NCBI GenBank assembly: GCA_023430975.1
Contig: JAEYYB010000021.1
Coordinates: 1 to 61,661 of the forward strand
Source of the DNA: Bacillota bacterium
GTDB lineage: Bacteria; Bacillota; Clostridia; Acetivibrionales; DSM-2933
DNA: 61,661 nt
Reading direction: 5' to 3'
Positions 36,301-46,000 of this stretch are shown piece by piece (positions within the stretch are counted from its first letter, which is position 1; the number at the start of each line of letters is the position of its first letter). The notes under the pieces were generated by a model, which saw nothing but the letters and a program-made list of their open reading frames with translations, searched no databases and was not told the origin of the DNA. Made by a program: the position numbers and the translations under genes.

Positions 36301-38120
36301 ATCAATTTTTAAGAGAGAATATCGAGGTAATCGAGGTTGAGGCTGGAACAAAATATGAGAAGTTAAATGACAACAGATATTTTGTCGGCAGTTCTATAGA
36401 CGATTACCTACAGCTCTTTAGTGATCTTAAGCATAAGAATATCGATCGTATAATACATATGCTTACTATAGAAGATTCTCATGAGATATCAAATGTTAAT
36501 GAGCTTGATGAAACCCAATCAAAGGGCGTTTACAGCCTATTCAACATTACTAAAGCCCTGATTTCAAACAAATACAAAAATGAAATTGATTTGGTTCTTA
36601 TATCTGATCTGGTAAATGAAGTAACAAAGCAGGAAGATATAGTGAAACCGCATAATGCCACTTTGTTCGGATTGGGCAAAATTGTAACAATGGAACATCC
36701 AAATCTATTTGTAAGGTGTATTGATATTGATCATGGCACTACTATAGACAGGCTTATTTTTGAACTGGAAAACCATAGTGGTGATTCTACAGTTGCATAT
36801 AGAAACAATTTAAGATATGTTGAAGAATTTGAAACAATTGATATTGATAAGCTTTCTGGAGAAGATATTGAGATAAAAGATGATGGGGTCTATATAATCA
36901 CAGGGGGGACCGGCGGAATAGGTTTGGAATTTGGAAATTATCTGGCTTCTAAAAATAAGGTCAATATTGCACTGGTTAATCGTTCGAAAATGCCAGATAA
37001 AGGTGAATGGGACAATATATTAAAAGATGGGCAGGATCAGAACTTATGCGATAAGATAGGCAAGATAATGAATTTGGAAGCTCAAGGCACCTCGGTAGAA
37101 TGTATAAGTGCTGATATCAGCAGCTTTCATGGAGTCAAAGAAATGCTTCTATACCTCAGAAGCAAGTACGGAAAGATAAATGGAATTATTCATTGTGCAG
37201 GGGTTGCGGGAGACGGATTTATCATAAGGAAAGAACTGTCTAATTTCAAGAATGTTCTTTCTCCTAAGGTTAATGGTACCTGGATATTGGATAATTTAAC
37301 AAGAAATGACGAAATCGACTTTTTTGTGATGTTTTCTTCTGTGACGTCAGTCCAGCATAACCAGGGCCAGGGTGATTATACTGCAGCCAATTGCTATTTG
37401 GATTCATATTCAGCATTAAGAAGTAAAGGCAAACGAGGCAGAACACTTTCAATCAATTGGCCGGCCTGGAGTGAGACCGGAATGGCAGTCAATTTTGGGG
37501 TGAAATCAGAAGGAAATATATTTAAATCCATTGGAACGTTAAAAGCCATGAATGCCTTTGAAAGAGTGATGATGAAGACTAATTTGCCAAGGACATTTAT
37601 TGGTGAGATGAATTATTCCGTAATCAAATCATCGCATAATACCTTTTTTAACATGTTATCTGCTGATTTGAAGAATATCGTTTTAAAAAAGGATACAGGT
37701 GCAAAAGCTCAACAAAGTACCAAAAAAGAATATGATATTATTGTTGAAATTAAGGGGAAAGAAGAGTCGGAAATCACTGAAATTGATGTGAAACTTGCCA
37801 AAATATGGGCTATAGTCCTGGAATTAAAAGAAATTGATGTTTATCAGTCTTTCTATAATGTTGGGGGAGATTCAATTCTGGCTACACAATTATTGAAGCT
37901 GATGGAGAAAGAATTTGACGGGCTGGTAGACATATCTGACATATTCACATACTCATCCATAGCTGAGATGTCAAGCTATCTTAATTCCAAATTTAGCGAG
38001 AAAAACAACAAAGAGAAAAAGAAATTCAGCAGTATGGATGAAATTCTAGAAAAACTGGCAATGGGTGAAATAGCACCTGATCAAGTCGATGAGCTTATAA
38101 AAGAATTGGAGGTCGGATGA
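33330..38120 (+). CDS. Trans-AT polyketide synthase module: KS-DH-KR-ACP
   Basis: GTG start, after TAGGAGG. In the 1596 residues the ketosynthase has Cys206 (DTACSSG), His347 (EAHGTGT) and His387 (NIGHLDN). A post-KS linker with no AT follows (ADVEWENLYKG ... IPTYIFEKNRCW). The dehydratase has an intact HRVMGSCVVP (His700) and HPSLFDNA (Asp863). The ketoreductase has ITGGTGGIG near 1189 and GDYTAAN (Tyr1350); the aspartate in GVAGDGF hints at a B-type alcohol. The carrier serine is 1515 (VGGDSI), and a helical docking tail ends DEILEKLAMGEIAPDQV. With all three domains intact, the expected output is an alpha,beta-unsaturated thioester. The AT is supplied in trans. Confidence 0.93.
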   Translation: MDKNFLKLKNIKLSELPDEDAIKIESVSKKDIAVIGIAGKFAEAEDVDGFWDILKTGKDCIREFPSHRKEDIKKYLSNIGIDESQFDYEYMKAAYMDHIDNFDYNFFSISPKEAKLMDPCQKMFLETVWSAIEDAGYGGKKMYGTRTAVFVGQSNDFGEEYRRFVQVADSSLMGFAAPGNVKSIIASRISYLLDLKGPSVIVDTACSSGLMAIHLACRSIRLGESEMAIAGGIKVHILPIKGNNSEGVGTHLIDGIESKDGRARTFDDHTTGTGLGEGVGAVILKPLNDAIRDNDNIYAVIKGSYSNQDGCSVGITAPNSAAQEDMILNAWKDAGIDPETISYIEAHGTGTKLGDPIEISGIERAFKKYTDKKQFCAVGSVKTNIGHLDNAAGISGFMKMVLSLKNKQLPPSLHFSKPNKNINFVSTPIYVNDMLKKWEVHGSPRRCGVSSFGLSGTNCHVILEEAPTSKQLNIECSKSNEEIFTLSAKSEDVLKKLIEAYKLYFSKGYNDIIGDICYTANTGRGHYGCRLILKVKDRNDLKNKIDLLSDNGIKSFSDEGIFYNEHIIAPPQKKNRTKQEISEDEKAQLTLEAKNITDDYNMEDLKDGSIIDRICDLYIKGADVEWENLYKGQIRKKVRIPTYIFEKNRCWIDIGKKADKSKPKPHSAHPLIGESPLESIKGKIFTTKFKVDTHWVLSEHRVMGSCVVPGTTYLEMARAAYFDKHHDLNIQLANVMFLSPLIVEEDGERDVQIIIDSNKSPAEFIIASKDEAETSWLIHAEGKIEYCDAPSHKKVDMNQLVDSFGNRKIEFKDIVSEGIVAGKRWENTSQIYVSQDEYLILLELNNDFIKDLEQYYIHPSLFDNAMNAANRLIGQGLYLPLSYKNIKLYGRIPHPFYSYIKKKNKHGDNFETVSFDVMIIDKNGNVVGEVEDYTIKKVNKNEAQFRESSGEKKLYFKTSWVCKDIEDNKKRYMGSTLILKDKKGLASQLINQFLRENIEVIEVEAGTKYEKLNDNRYFVGSSIDDYLQLFSDLKHKNIDRIIHMLTIEDSHEISNVNELDETQSKGVYSLFNITKALISNKYKNEIDLVLISDLVNEVTKQEDIVKPHNATLFGLGKIVTMEHPNLFVRCIDIDHGTTIDRLIFELENHSGDSTVAYRNNLRYVEEFETIDIDKLSGEDIEIKDDGVYIITGGTGGIGLEFGNYLASKNKVNIALVNRSKMPDKGEWDNILKDGQDQNLCDKIGKIMNLEAQGTSVECISADISSFHGVKEMLLYLRSKYGKINGIIHCAGVAGDGFIIRKELSNFKNVLSPKVNGTWILDNLTRNDEIDFFVMFSSVTSVQHNQGQGDYTAANCYLDSYSALRSKGKRGRTLSINWPAWSETGMAVNFGVKSEGNIFKSIGTLKAMNAFERVMMKTNLPRTFIGEMNYSVIKSSHNTFFNMLSADLKNIVLKKDTGAKAQQSTKKEYDIIVEIKGKEESEITEIDVKLAKIWAIVLELKEIDVYQSFYNVGGDSILATQLLKLMEKEFDGLVDISDIFTYSSIAEMSSYLNSKFSEKNNKEKKKFSSMDEILEKLAMGEIAPDQVDELIKELEVG

Positions 38121-38121
38121 A

Positions 38122-41100
38122 ATGGAGTTAACTAAAAAATATATTTATGAACAGGTGGCATCTCAAAATTTGCCCCATGATAAAGCAAAACTGTTATTGA
38201 AAGAGTTACAAGCAGGTGAAAACAAGGAGCACGAGGATATTGCAATCATTGGAATGGCCTGCAAGTTTCCGGGAGCCGATAGCATAGATAAATACTGGGA
38301 TAATCTGAAAAGCGGAGTAATCAGTATAGGTGATTTTCCTGAAGAAAGAAAAGATGATGTAGAATATGTCTTAAAAGATGATACTTATATGCAGGCCTTG
38401 TTTGGAGTTAATGCACCTGAAGAAAAGTATTGGAATGATTTGTTTGCCAAGTCAGGAGCATTGAAAGAAATCGACAAATTCGATGCAGCATTCTTCGGAA
38501 TACCGCCCCGTGAAGCAAAGTTTATGGAGCCTGTTCACAGAGTATTCCTTGAGACAGCGTGGGAGGCCATAGAAAATGGCGGTTACGGAGCAGATAATAT
38601 CTATGGAACAAGAACCGGTGTTTTTGTAGGAAGAGATAACACACCAATAAGGCTATATTCTTTTATTTCTGAGCCTGATCCGATGCATTTAACAGGACAG
38701 TGGGCCGGAATACTCGCAAGCAGATTATCGTATATATACAACTTAAACGGACCTGCAATGGTAATAGATACGGCATGTGCTTCTGGACTTGTTTCTGTTC
38801 ATACTGCTTGTCAATCGCTGCGGAACAAAGAGTGTGATATGGCAATTGCAGCAGGAGTTCAGATATCAATAGGTGCTACAGATAAGGTTAAAGACTCGAT
38901 GAGCCTTAGCATGGTTGAATCTACAGACGGTACAGTCAGGACATTTGACAAAAATGCAACCGGTACAATATGGGGTGAAGGTGTAGGGGTAGTGCTTTTG
39001 AAGCCATTAAAGAAAGCACTTGAAGACGGTGATAATATTCACGCAATAATAAAAGGTAGTGCTATCAATAATGACGGTGCATCAAATGGAATTACGGCAC
39101 CAAATGCTGCTGCACAGGAAGATGTTATTTTAAGGGCATGGAAAAATGCAAATATTAATCCGGAATCAATAAATTATATAGAAGGTCATGGTACTGGTAC
39201 GGTTTTAGGTGATCCGATAGAAATTAAGGGTATTACAAACGCATTTAAAAAAGTAACAGACAAAAAACAATTCTGTGGTTTGGGATCTGTTAAGCCAAGC
39301 CTTGGTCATCTAGTCGGTGCATCAGGTCTTGCATCACTTATAAAAGTGGTATTGTCCCTTAAAAATAAGGCGATTCCTGCGAGTCTGAACTTTGATGAAC
39401 CCAACCCATACATAAATTTCACAGAATCACCTGTTTTTATAAATGATACTCATAGGGTTTGGGAAAGAGGAAGTGAACCAAGGAGAGCTGGAGTAAGTTC
39501 TTTTGGGTTTAGCGGTACCAACTGCCACGTAGTACTTGAAGAATTCGAGCAAACTGAATCCAGGCCAGCTGAAGCTGATGGACCATACTGTTTGGCTCTA
39601 TCTGCTAAAAACGATAATATACTGCATGAAATTGTTTCAAGATTCAAAGAAATGCTTGATAAAGGAGAAACTGCCAGTGTAGCGGATATTTGTTATACTT
39701 GGAATACCGGCCGAGGACATTTTACAAACAGGTTGGCTCTTGTAGTAATGGACTACGATGATCTTAAGGAAAAAATGAATGCAATCCATAATGTTGACTT
39801 TAATGAAATATTTGAAACCGGAGTATATTATGGTGAACATAAAGTTGTTCCCGATAACAAGAAAGTAAGGGAAAAAGGTGAATACTTAGCTTCCGATAAG
39901 AGACAGATGACAAAGACAGCAGAGGGAAAGGTACAGGAATTACTGGGTGATAGCAGAAATAAATTGAAGGTCTTAGATGCTTTGTGCAGATTATATGCCA
40001 ATGGTGCCGATATTGACTGGCAGGCTTTATATAAGGATCAAAAGAGAAAGAGAGTCAGTGTTCCTGTTTACCCACTTGAAAGGATAAGAGTATGGGCAGG
40101 AAAGAAATTCTTCGATACTCCCAAGGCGGCTAAGAAGGGTGAGTTCATCCATACCTTGCTGGATAACTGCATAGTGGATTCTTTAACACAAAGAATTTAT
40201 ACTTCAGAGTTCAGGGTGGAAACCCATTGGATATTGAATGAACATATAATAATGGACAATAATATTGTGGTTGGAACTGCACTCCTAGAAATGGTAGTTG
40301 TAGCCGGAAGAGAATATTTCAACAAGCAGCCTGTTGAAGTGAAAGACATGATATTCCTAACTCCTATCATTTTGAAGGAAGATGAAATGAGGGAAGTACA
40401 TACTATAGTAAACAAAAAAGAAGAGGGTTATGTTGAGATTGTAATAGCAAGTAAGCTGGTGTCCGAAGAAATGGAAGATGAAGTTACATGGATAAAACAT
40501 GCTGAGGGCAAGGTTTACTTAAGTGACAACAGGAATGCGGCAGAAGTTGATAAGGAAGAAGTGTTCAGGCTTTGTGACAAACCTCAGAAACTTGAGTACT
40601 TTATAGGTGAAGATTCTGTATTTAAATTCGGTCCTAGATGGTACAACATAAATGCTGTTAGATTCGGCGATAATAAAGTGTTTTTGGAAATTGAGCTGCC
40701 GGAAAACCTCAAGGGAGATATGAAACTTAATTATGTATTGCATCCTGCGATGATGGACCATGCTGTAAATGTTATTATACAGAAAACCGGAATTGAAGGA
40801 ATATTCCTGCCATTTACATACAAGTCAATAAAGGTGTACATGCCGATGCCTGAGAGATTCTACAGCTATCTTATAAGGAAGGAGAACCTTTCAGGAAGTA
40901 AGGAAACTGTTGCTTTCGATGTTGTATTGTTTGATGAAAGCGGAAAAGTTATAGCAGAAGTTAAAGATTATATTATAAAGAAAGTACAACAGGGTGGAGC
41001 AAAGATAAAGGAACTTGCCGGTGAAATAAATGTATTCTATGAAAAAGGCTGGAGACCATGTGATTTGGATAATCAAAACAAAAATGTAAATGTTAAAGGA

Positions 41101-42969
41101 AGTGTGCTGCTTTTTAAAGATGAAAAGAATTTAAGTGATAAAATTGCAGCAAGCCTTAGAAGTCATGGCAGAGACGTTATAGAAGTTAAAATCGGAAGCT
41201 CATTTAATAAGGAAAACGATAACCTGTATATAATAGGCAGCAATGAAGGTGATTACCTTAAACTTATATCAGAAATTAAAGACAGGGAGTTTACACAGAT
41301 AATACACCTTGCAAGTATTACCTCAAAAAGTGAGTTTTCTGATATTAAGGAATTAAAAGAATCACAGAAAAAAGGAACATACGGTGCATTCTACCTCATA
41401 CGCTCACTCTTGCAGCAAAAGGTGCGGGGAAATATAGATATAGCTGTAATATCGGAATATATTAATGATGTAACCGGTGATGAAAGGATTAATCCTCATA
41501 ATGCAGCTTTAGCGGGAATTGGTAAAGTGGTTGAAGAAGAGTATGGACATTTGAAGTTCAGGTGTATTGATATAGATGATGAAACATCTATTGAAACTAT
41601 AATGGAAGAGATCATGGCCAGTGCAGAAACTTACCAGGTTGCATACCGCAATAACAAAAGATATGTAGCTGAATTAAGAAGAATTCAGAAATCCACAATA
41701 GGACTTCATAAGATGAAGATAAAAGAACAGGGCGTTTATATAATAACTGGCGGTACAGGAGGATTAGGTCTCGAAATCGGTAAATACCTTGCAAGCAAGA
41801 ATAATGTTAAGCTTGCACTTATTAACCGTTCCCAATTCCTTGCCCGTGAAGAGTGGGATTCAATATTAAACGCCGGAACAGATAAGAATATGATTAAGAA
41901 GATCAAATCCATTCAGGAAATTGAACAAAGCGGATCGGAAGTATTGTTGTGCAAGGCTGATATCGCAGACTATGATAGCACAAAGAACCTGATTGACCGG
42001 TTAAGAAAAGACTTTGGAGCAATAAACGGTATAGTACACAGTGCTGGTTCTGCCGGTGATGGATTTATTATCAACAAGGATGAAAAAGTATTTACAAACG
42101 TACTTAGTCCTAAGGTATACGGAACCTGGATACTTGATAAACTTACACGTAACGACAATCTTGACTTTTTTGTAATGTTCTCATCCATAACAAGTCTTAT
42201 GGCCGGAGCCGGTCAGGGAGACTATACAGCAGCAAACTCCTATCTTGATTCATATGCAGCATACAGGAACAGGTTAGGAAGGAGAACAGTTACAGTCAAC
42301 TGGCCTGCGTGGAAGGAAACAGGAATGGCTGTTGATTACCAGGCAACTGATGATGTGGTCATGTTTAAATCAGTCAGTACAAGCAAAGCTATAGGTGCTT
42401 TCGAAGAGATACTCAATTCAAGAATAAGTAATGTATTCCCTGGAGAGCTGAATTACCCGGTACTTTCAAAAATGGAAATTGGAAAATTATTTAATGTTTC
42501 TCCACAGATTAGGAGTGTCATCGACAAGCAGCTTAAGAAGATGAGTGGAGACGGACAGGGCAGCAGTGACCAGGCCAATGTGGAGATAGTCATTAAAGGA
42601 AAGAGCGGAGAAGAATATACTCCTAACGAAACAAAACTTGCTGTTATCTGGGCTAAAGTTCTCGGCATATCTGAAATTGATATCTATATGAGCTTTGACT
42701 CAATGGGTGGAGACTCTATCTTAGCTTCACAGCTTGCCAAGGAAATTGGAAAAGAATATCCCGGGGTTGTGGATATAACCGATATTTTCTCTTATCCTTC
42801 TGTAATAGAGCTTTCTGAATATATTGACAACAGAACAGGGGTAAGCACCAAGAAGGATGAGGCAGAAAGTGAAGGAGTATCCGATGATAAGCTTAAAAAC
42901 CTTTTAGATGGATTAGAATCAGATGGAATGTCCATAGACGATGCATTGGAAGCTTTAGGAAAAGATTAA
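38122..42969 (+). CDS. Trans-AT polyketide synthase module: KS-DH*-KR-ACP
   Basis: The ATG lies one base after the previous stop, with GGAGGTCGG upstream. In the 1615 residues an N-terminal docking helix is followed by a KS with Cys219 (DTACASG), His356 (EGHGTGT) and His396 (LGHLVGASG), and no AT. The dehydratase retains His708, but the usual HxxxGxxxxP is HIIMDNNIVV, so glycine and proline are lost; the second motif HPAMMDHA keeps Asp879. The KR is intact (ITGGTGGLG; Tyr1368 in GDYTAAN). The carrier serine is 1532 (MGGDSI). If the DH is weak or inactive the unit would stay a beta-hydroxyl. The C-terminal docking tail resembles that of the previous gene. Confidence 0.92.
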   Translation: MELTKKYIYEQVASQNLPHDKAKLLLKELQAGENKEHEDIAIIGMACKFPGADSIDKYWDNLKSGVISIGDFPEERKDDVEYVLKDDTYMQALFGVNAPEEKYWNDLFAKSGALKEIDKFDAAFFGIPPREAKFMEPVHRVFLETAWEAIENGGYGADNIYGTRTGVFVGRDNTPIRLYSFISEPDPMHLTGQWAGILASRLSYIYNLNGPAMVIDTACASGLVSVHTACQSLRNKECDMAIAAGVQISIGATDKVKDSMSLSMVESTDGTVRTFDKNATGTIWGEGVGVVLLKPLKKALEDGDNIHAIIKGSAINNDGASNGITAPNAAAQEDVILRAWKNANINPESINYIEGHGTGTVLGDPIEIKGITNAFKKVTDKKQFCGLGSVKPSLGHLVGASGLASLIKVVLSLKNKAIPASLNFDEPNPYINFTESPVFINDTHRVWERGSEPRRAGVSSFGFSGTNCHVVLEEFEQTESRPAEADGPYCLALSAKNDNILHEIVSRFKEMLDKGETASVADICYTWNTGRGHFTNRLALVVMDYDDLKEKMNAIHNVDFNEIFETGVYYGEHKVVPDNKKVREKGEYLASDKRQMTKTAEGKVQELLGDSRNKLKVLDALCRLYANGADIDWQALYKDQKRKRVSVPVYPLERIRVWAGKKFFDTPKAAKKGEFIHTLLDNCIVDSLTQRIYTSEFRVETHWILNEHIIMDNNIVVGTALLEMVVVAGREYFNKQPVEVKDMIFLTPIILKEDEMREVHTIVNKKEEGYVEIVIASKLVSEEMEDEVTWIKHAEGKVYLSDNRNAAEVDKEEVFRLCDKPQKLEYFIGEDSVFKFGPRWYNINAVRFGDNKVFLEIELPENLKGDMKLNYVLHPAMMDHAVNVIIQKTGIEGIFLPFTYKSIKVYMPMPERFYSYLIRKENLSGSKETVAFDVVLFDESGKVIAEVKDYIIKKVQQGGAKIKELAGEINVFYEKGWRPCDLDNQNKNVNVKGSVLLFKDEKNLSDKIAASLRSHGRDVIEVKIGSSFNKENDNLYIIGSNEGDYLKLISEIKDREFTQIIHLASITSKSEFSDIKELKESQKKGTYGAFYLIRSLLQQKVRGNIDIAVISEYINDVTGDERINPHNAALAGIGKVVEEEYGHLKFRCIDIDDETSIETIMEEIMASAETYQVAYRNNKRYVAELRRIQKSTIGLHKMKIKEQGVYIITGGTGGLGLEIGKYLASKNNVKLALINRSQFLAREEWDSILNAGTDKNMIKKIKSIQEIEQSGSEVLLCKADIADYDSTKNLIDRLRKDFGAINGIVHSAGSAGDGFIINKDEKVFTNVLSPKVYGTWILDKLTRNDNLDFFVMFSSITSLMAGAGQGDYTAANSYLDSYAAYRNRLGRRTVTVNWPAWKETGMAVDYQATDDVVMFKSVSTSKAIGAFEEILNSRISNVFPGELNYPVLSKMEIGKLFNVSPQIRSVIDKQLKKMSGDGQGSSDQANVEIVIKGKSGEEYTPNETKLAVIWAKVLGISEIDIYMSFDSMGGDSILASQLAKEIGKEYPGVVDITDIFSYPSVIELSEYIDNRTGVSTKKDEAESEGVSDDKLKNLLDGLESDGMSIDDALEALGKD

Positions 42970-43032
42970 TCACTTTTAATATTGCGGCGTCTTTTGCACT
43001 GCATTGATGATATAAGTCGAGGGGGGTTTGGA

Positions 43033-46000
43033 ATGAGCAATGTGGCAAGCATAAGCAGGTTTGTACTGGAAAATGTAAAGTCCGGTGCATTGTCTAAAGA
43101 TATTGCTCTTAATTTATTAAAAGAACTTAATACAATAAATGAAGAAAAAAAGTCAATGGACATAGCGATTATTGGAATTGCTTGTAAATATCCTAATGCA
43201 AAAAACAAGGATGAGTTTTGGAGTAATATTACAAATGGGGTTAACAGTGTAAGGAAGTTTCCGGAAGAAAGAAGAAAAGACATAGAGCCTTTCTTTTTTA
43301 AAACTAAAGGACCTGCGGACAGCTTTTATTTTCAGGGAGGCTTTTTGGATGATATAGACAAGTTTGATGCATCCTTTTTCAGAATATCTCCAAGAGAAGG
43401 GATGTTGATGGATCCTAATCAAAGAATGTTTCTGGAAACTTTGTATGAAGCTGTTGAGGACGGCGGTTATGGCGGAGACAAAATAATAGGAACAAATACA
43501 GGGGTATTTGTGGGTATAGATCATACAAACAAATGCAGAATCGGATATACCGATCTTATGGAGAATCCCGATATTCTTGCGATGACGGGCTCCTGGACAG
43601 GTATACTTTCCAGCCGTGCGTCTTATATATTCAATCTTCAGGGTCCTAGCGTGGTTATAGATACTGCCTGTTCATCGGGTGCTGTGGCTTTACATAATGC
43701 TTGTGTTTCATTAAAGAATAAAGATTGTACAATGGCTATTGCAGGTGGAATAAATATTTTCTTGCTTCCGGCAGAGACTGGGATGCTAAGTGATGTTCAA
43801 TCTATAACTAGCGAATTAAGGGCCTTCGACAAGCATGCTGGCGGGACTATATGGGGAGAAGGAGTTGCTGCGTTACTCTTAAAACCTCTATCAAAAGCAG
43901 TTGCAGATAGAGACAATATATATGCTGTTATAAAAGCAACAGCAATAAATAATGATGGAGCATCAAACGGAATAACTGCTCCGAGTGCGGAAGCCCAGGA
44001 AAAATTAATCTTAAAGGCATGGGAAGATGCAGGGATAAATCCTGAAGAAATATTCTATATTGAGACCCATGGTACGGGTACAAAATTAGGAGATCCAATA
44101 GAAGTTAAAGGAATCACAAATGCTTTTAGGAGACACACACAAAGGAAGCAGTTTTGTGGCATAGGCTCTGTAAAAACAAATACAGGACATACCGTTGCAG
44201 CTTCAGGCCTAGGTTCAATAATAAAAGTTGCTTTGGCACTTAAAAATGAGGTTATTCCGCCTTCAATAAATTTCGATGAGCCAAACCCATACATTAACTT
44301 TTGTGAATCACCTATATATATTAATGACAGCTTTACCGATTGGAAATCAGGTGATGCTCCAAGAATTGCCGGGGTTAGCTCGTTCGGGTTCAGCGGAACC
44401 AACTTCCATGCTGTCATTCAGGAAACACCGAAACGGGATATTCAAAAAGATGAAAATTCCAGCCAATTGGATGTATTCACTGTATCGGGAAGGAGTATGG
44501 AAAGGCTAAAGGAATATATAAATATTTATAAGAAATCCTTGGAAAATATCGATAACTTTAGAGATGTTTGTTATACCGCAAACACTGGAAGAAGACATTG
44601 TGAATTCAGGCTTGCTTTTGTAGTAAAAAGCATGGATGAATTAAGAAGCAGGATAAACGAACTGTGCGACTGCGATTTACAAGAGGTTATTTCTAAAGAA
44701 AATGCTGATATTCCGGAAAGTCAAAAAAGAGAAATAAACAGAAAAGCACTTGAAAAGATAAAATTGTACATACAAACTGGTAAAAAGGATATAGCAATTC
44801 TGGAAGAATTGTGCAAGGTTTATATGAACGGTGCTGAAATCCAATGGAATGAGCTTTACAAGGATGAGAAAAGGTGGAAGGTCAGTCTTCCGCCTTATCC
44901 TCTTGAAAGAAAAAGGCATTGGCTCAGCGTTCCTGTAGTAAACTGGGAGGGTACCGAGGATAATATTAAGAATGCTACTGCTACTGCTGAGAATACTGTA
45001 AATGTAGAGCTGAAGGGAAGAAATGACGGAGATTATTCTGAGATTGAAAAAGAGATAGCTGCTTCATGGGGAGTCTTATTGGGATTTGATGAAATTAATG
45101 TAAGAGATAATTTCTATGATCTTGGAGGGGATTCCATCATAGCGTTAAAGATTATCAATTACATCAATAATAAATTTGAGATAAGGGCAGAAGTCGCTGA
45201 TCTGCTTCAATATCCTACAGTTAAAGAGCTTGCGGTAAGTATCGAAGAGAAATATTTAAAGAATAAAAGAAGTACTGTTTATACTTTGATGGAAAAGGCC
45301 CAGCAAGCTGATTACTATGAACTTTCATCATCCCAGAAGAGAATCTATGTTTTAAATCAGATTGAAAAGGATGATACAAGCTATAACATTCCAATGGTAA
45401 CAATAATTGAAGGACCACTGGATAGAAATAGGTTCGAGGCTGCCTTTAAGATGATAATAGAAAGGCACGAAATATTAAGGACAACCTTTGAGCTTGTTAG
45501 CGGAGAACCGATACAAAAAGTACATGACAATATTGATTTTAAAGTTGATTATATGGAAACAAGTGAAAGTGAGTTTCCTGAAATGGCAAAAAACTACATA
45601 AAGGTTTTTGATTTGGTGAAACCGCCTTTATTCAGGGTAGGACTTGCTAGGCTGGAGGAAGAAAAACATGCAATGATCATGGATATGCATCATATAGTTT
45701 CAGATGGATCTTCCATGATTGTATTGATGAAGGAGTTCATCAACCTCTATGAACAGCAGAAACTGCCTGAATTAAAGATACAGTACAAGGACTTTGCTGC
45801 GTGGCAGAATAAACTTTTAAAGACTGAGCATCTAAAAAAACAGGAAAGTTACTGGGTAAACCTCCTTGGGGGAGAAATCCCGGTATTGAATCTGCCTGCC
45901 GATTTCCCAAGACCGCCTATACAGAGCTTTGAAGGGGACAGGAAATTCTTCACTGTCGGTAGGGAACTGACAGATAAATTAAACCGGCTTGCTGCAGAAA

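Noticed and set aside
42967..43000. Half of an element end (CACTTTTAATATT) between the second and third synthase genes.
   Set aside because: Only one short arm is present; chance is likely in AT-rich DNA.
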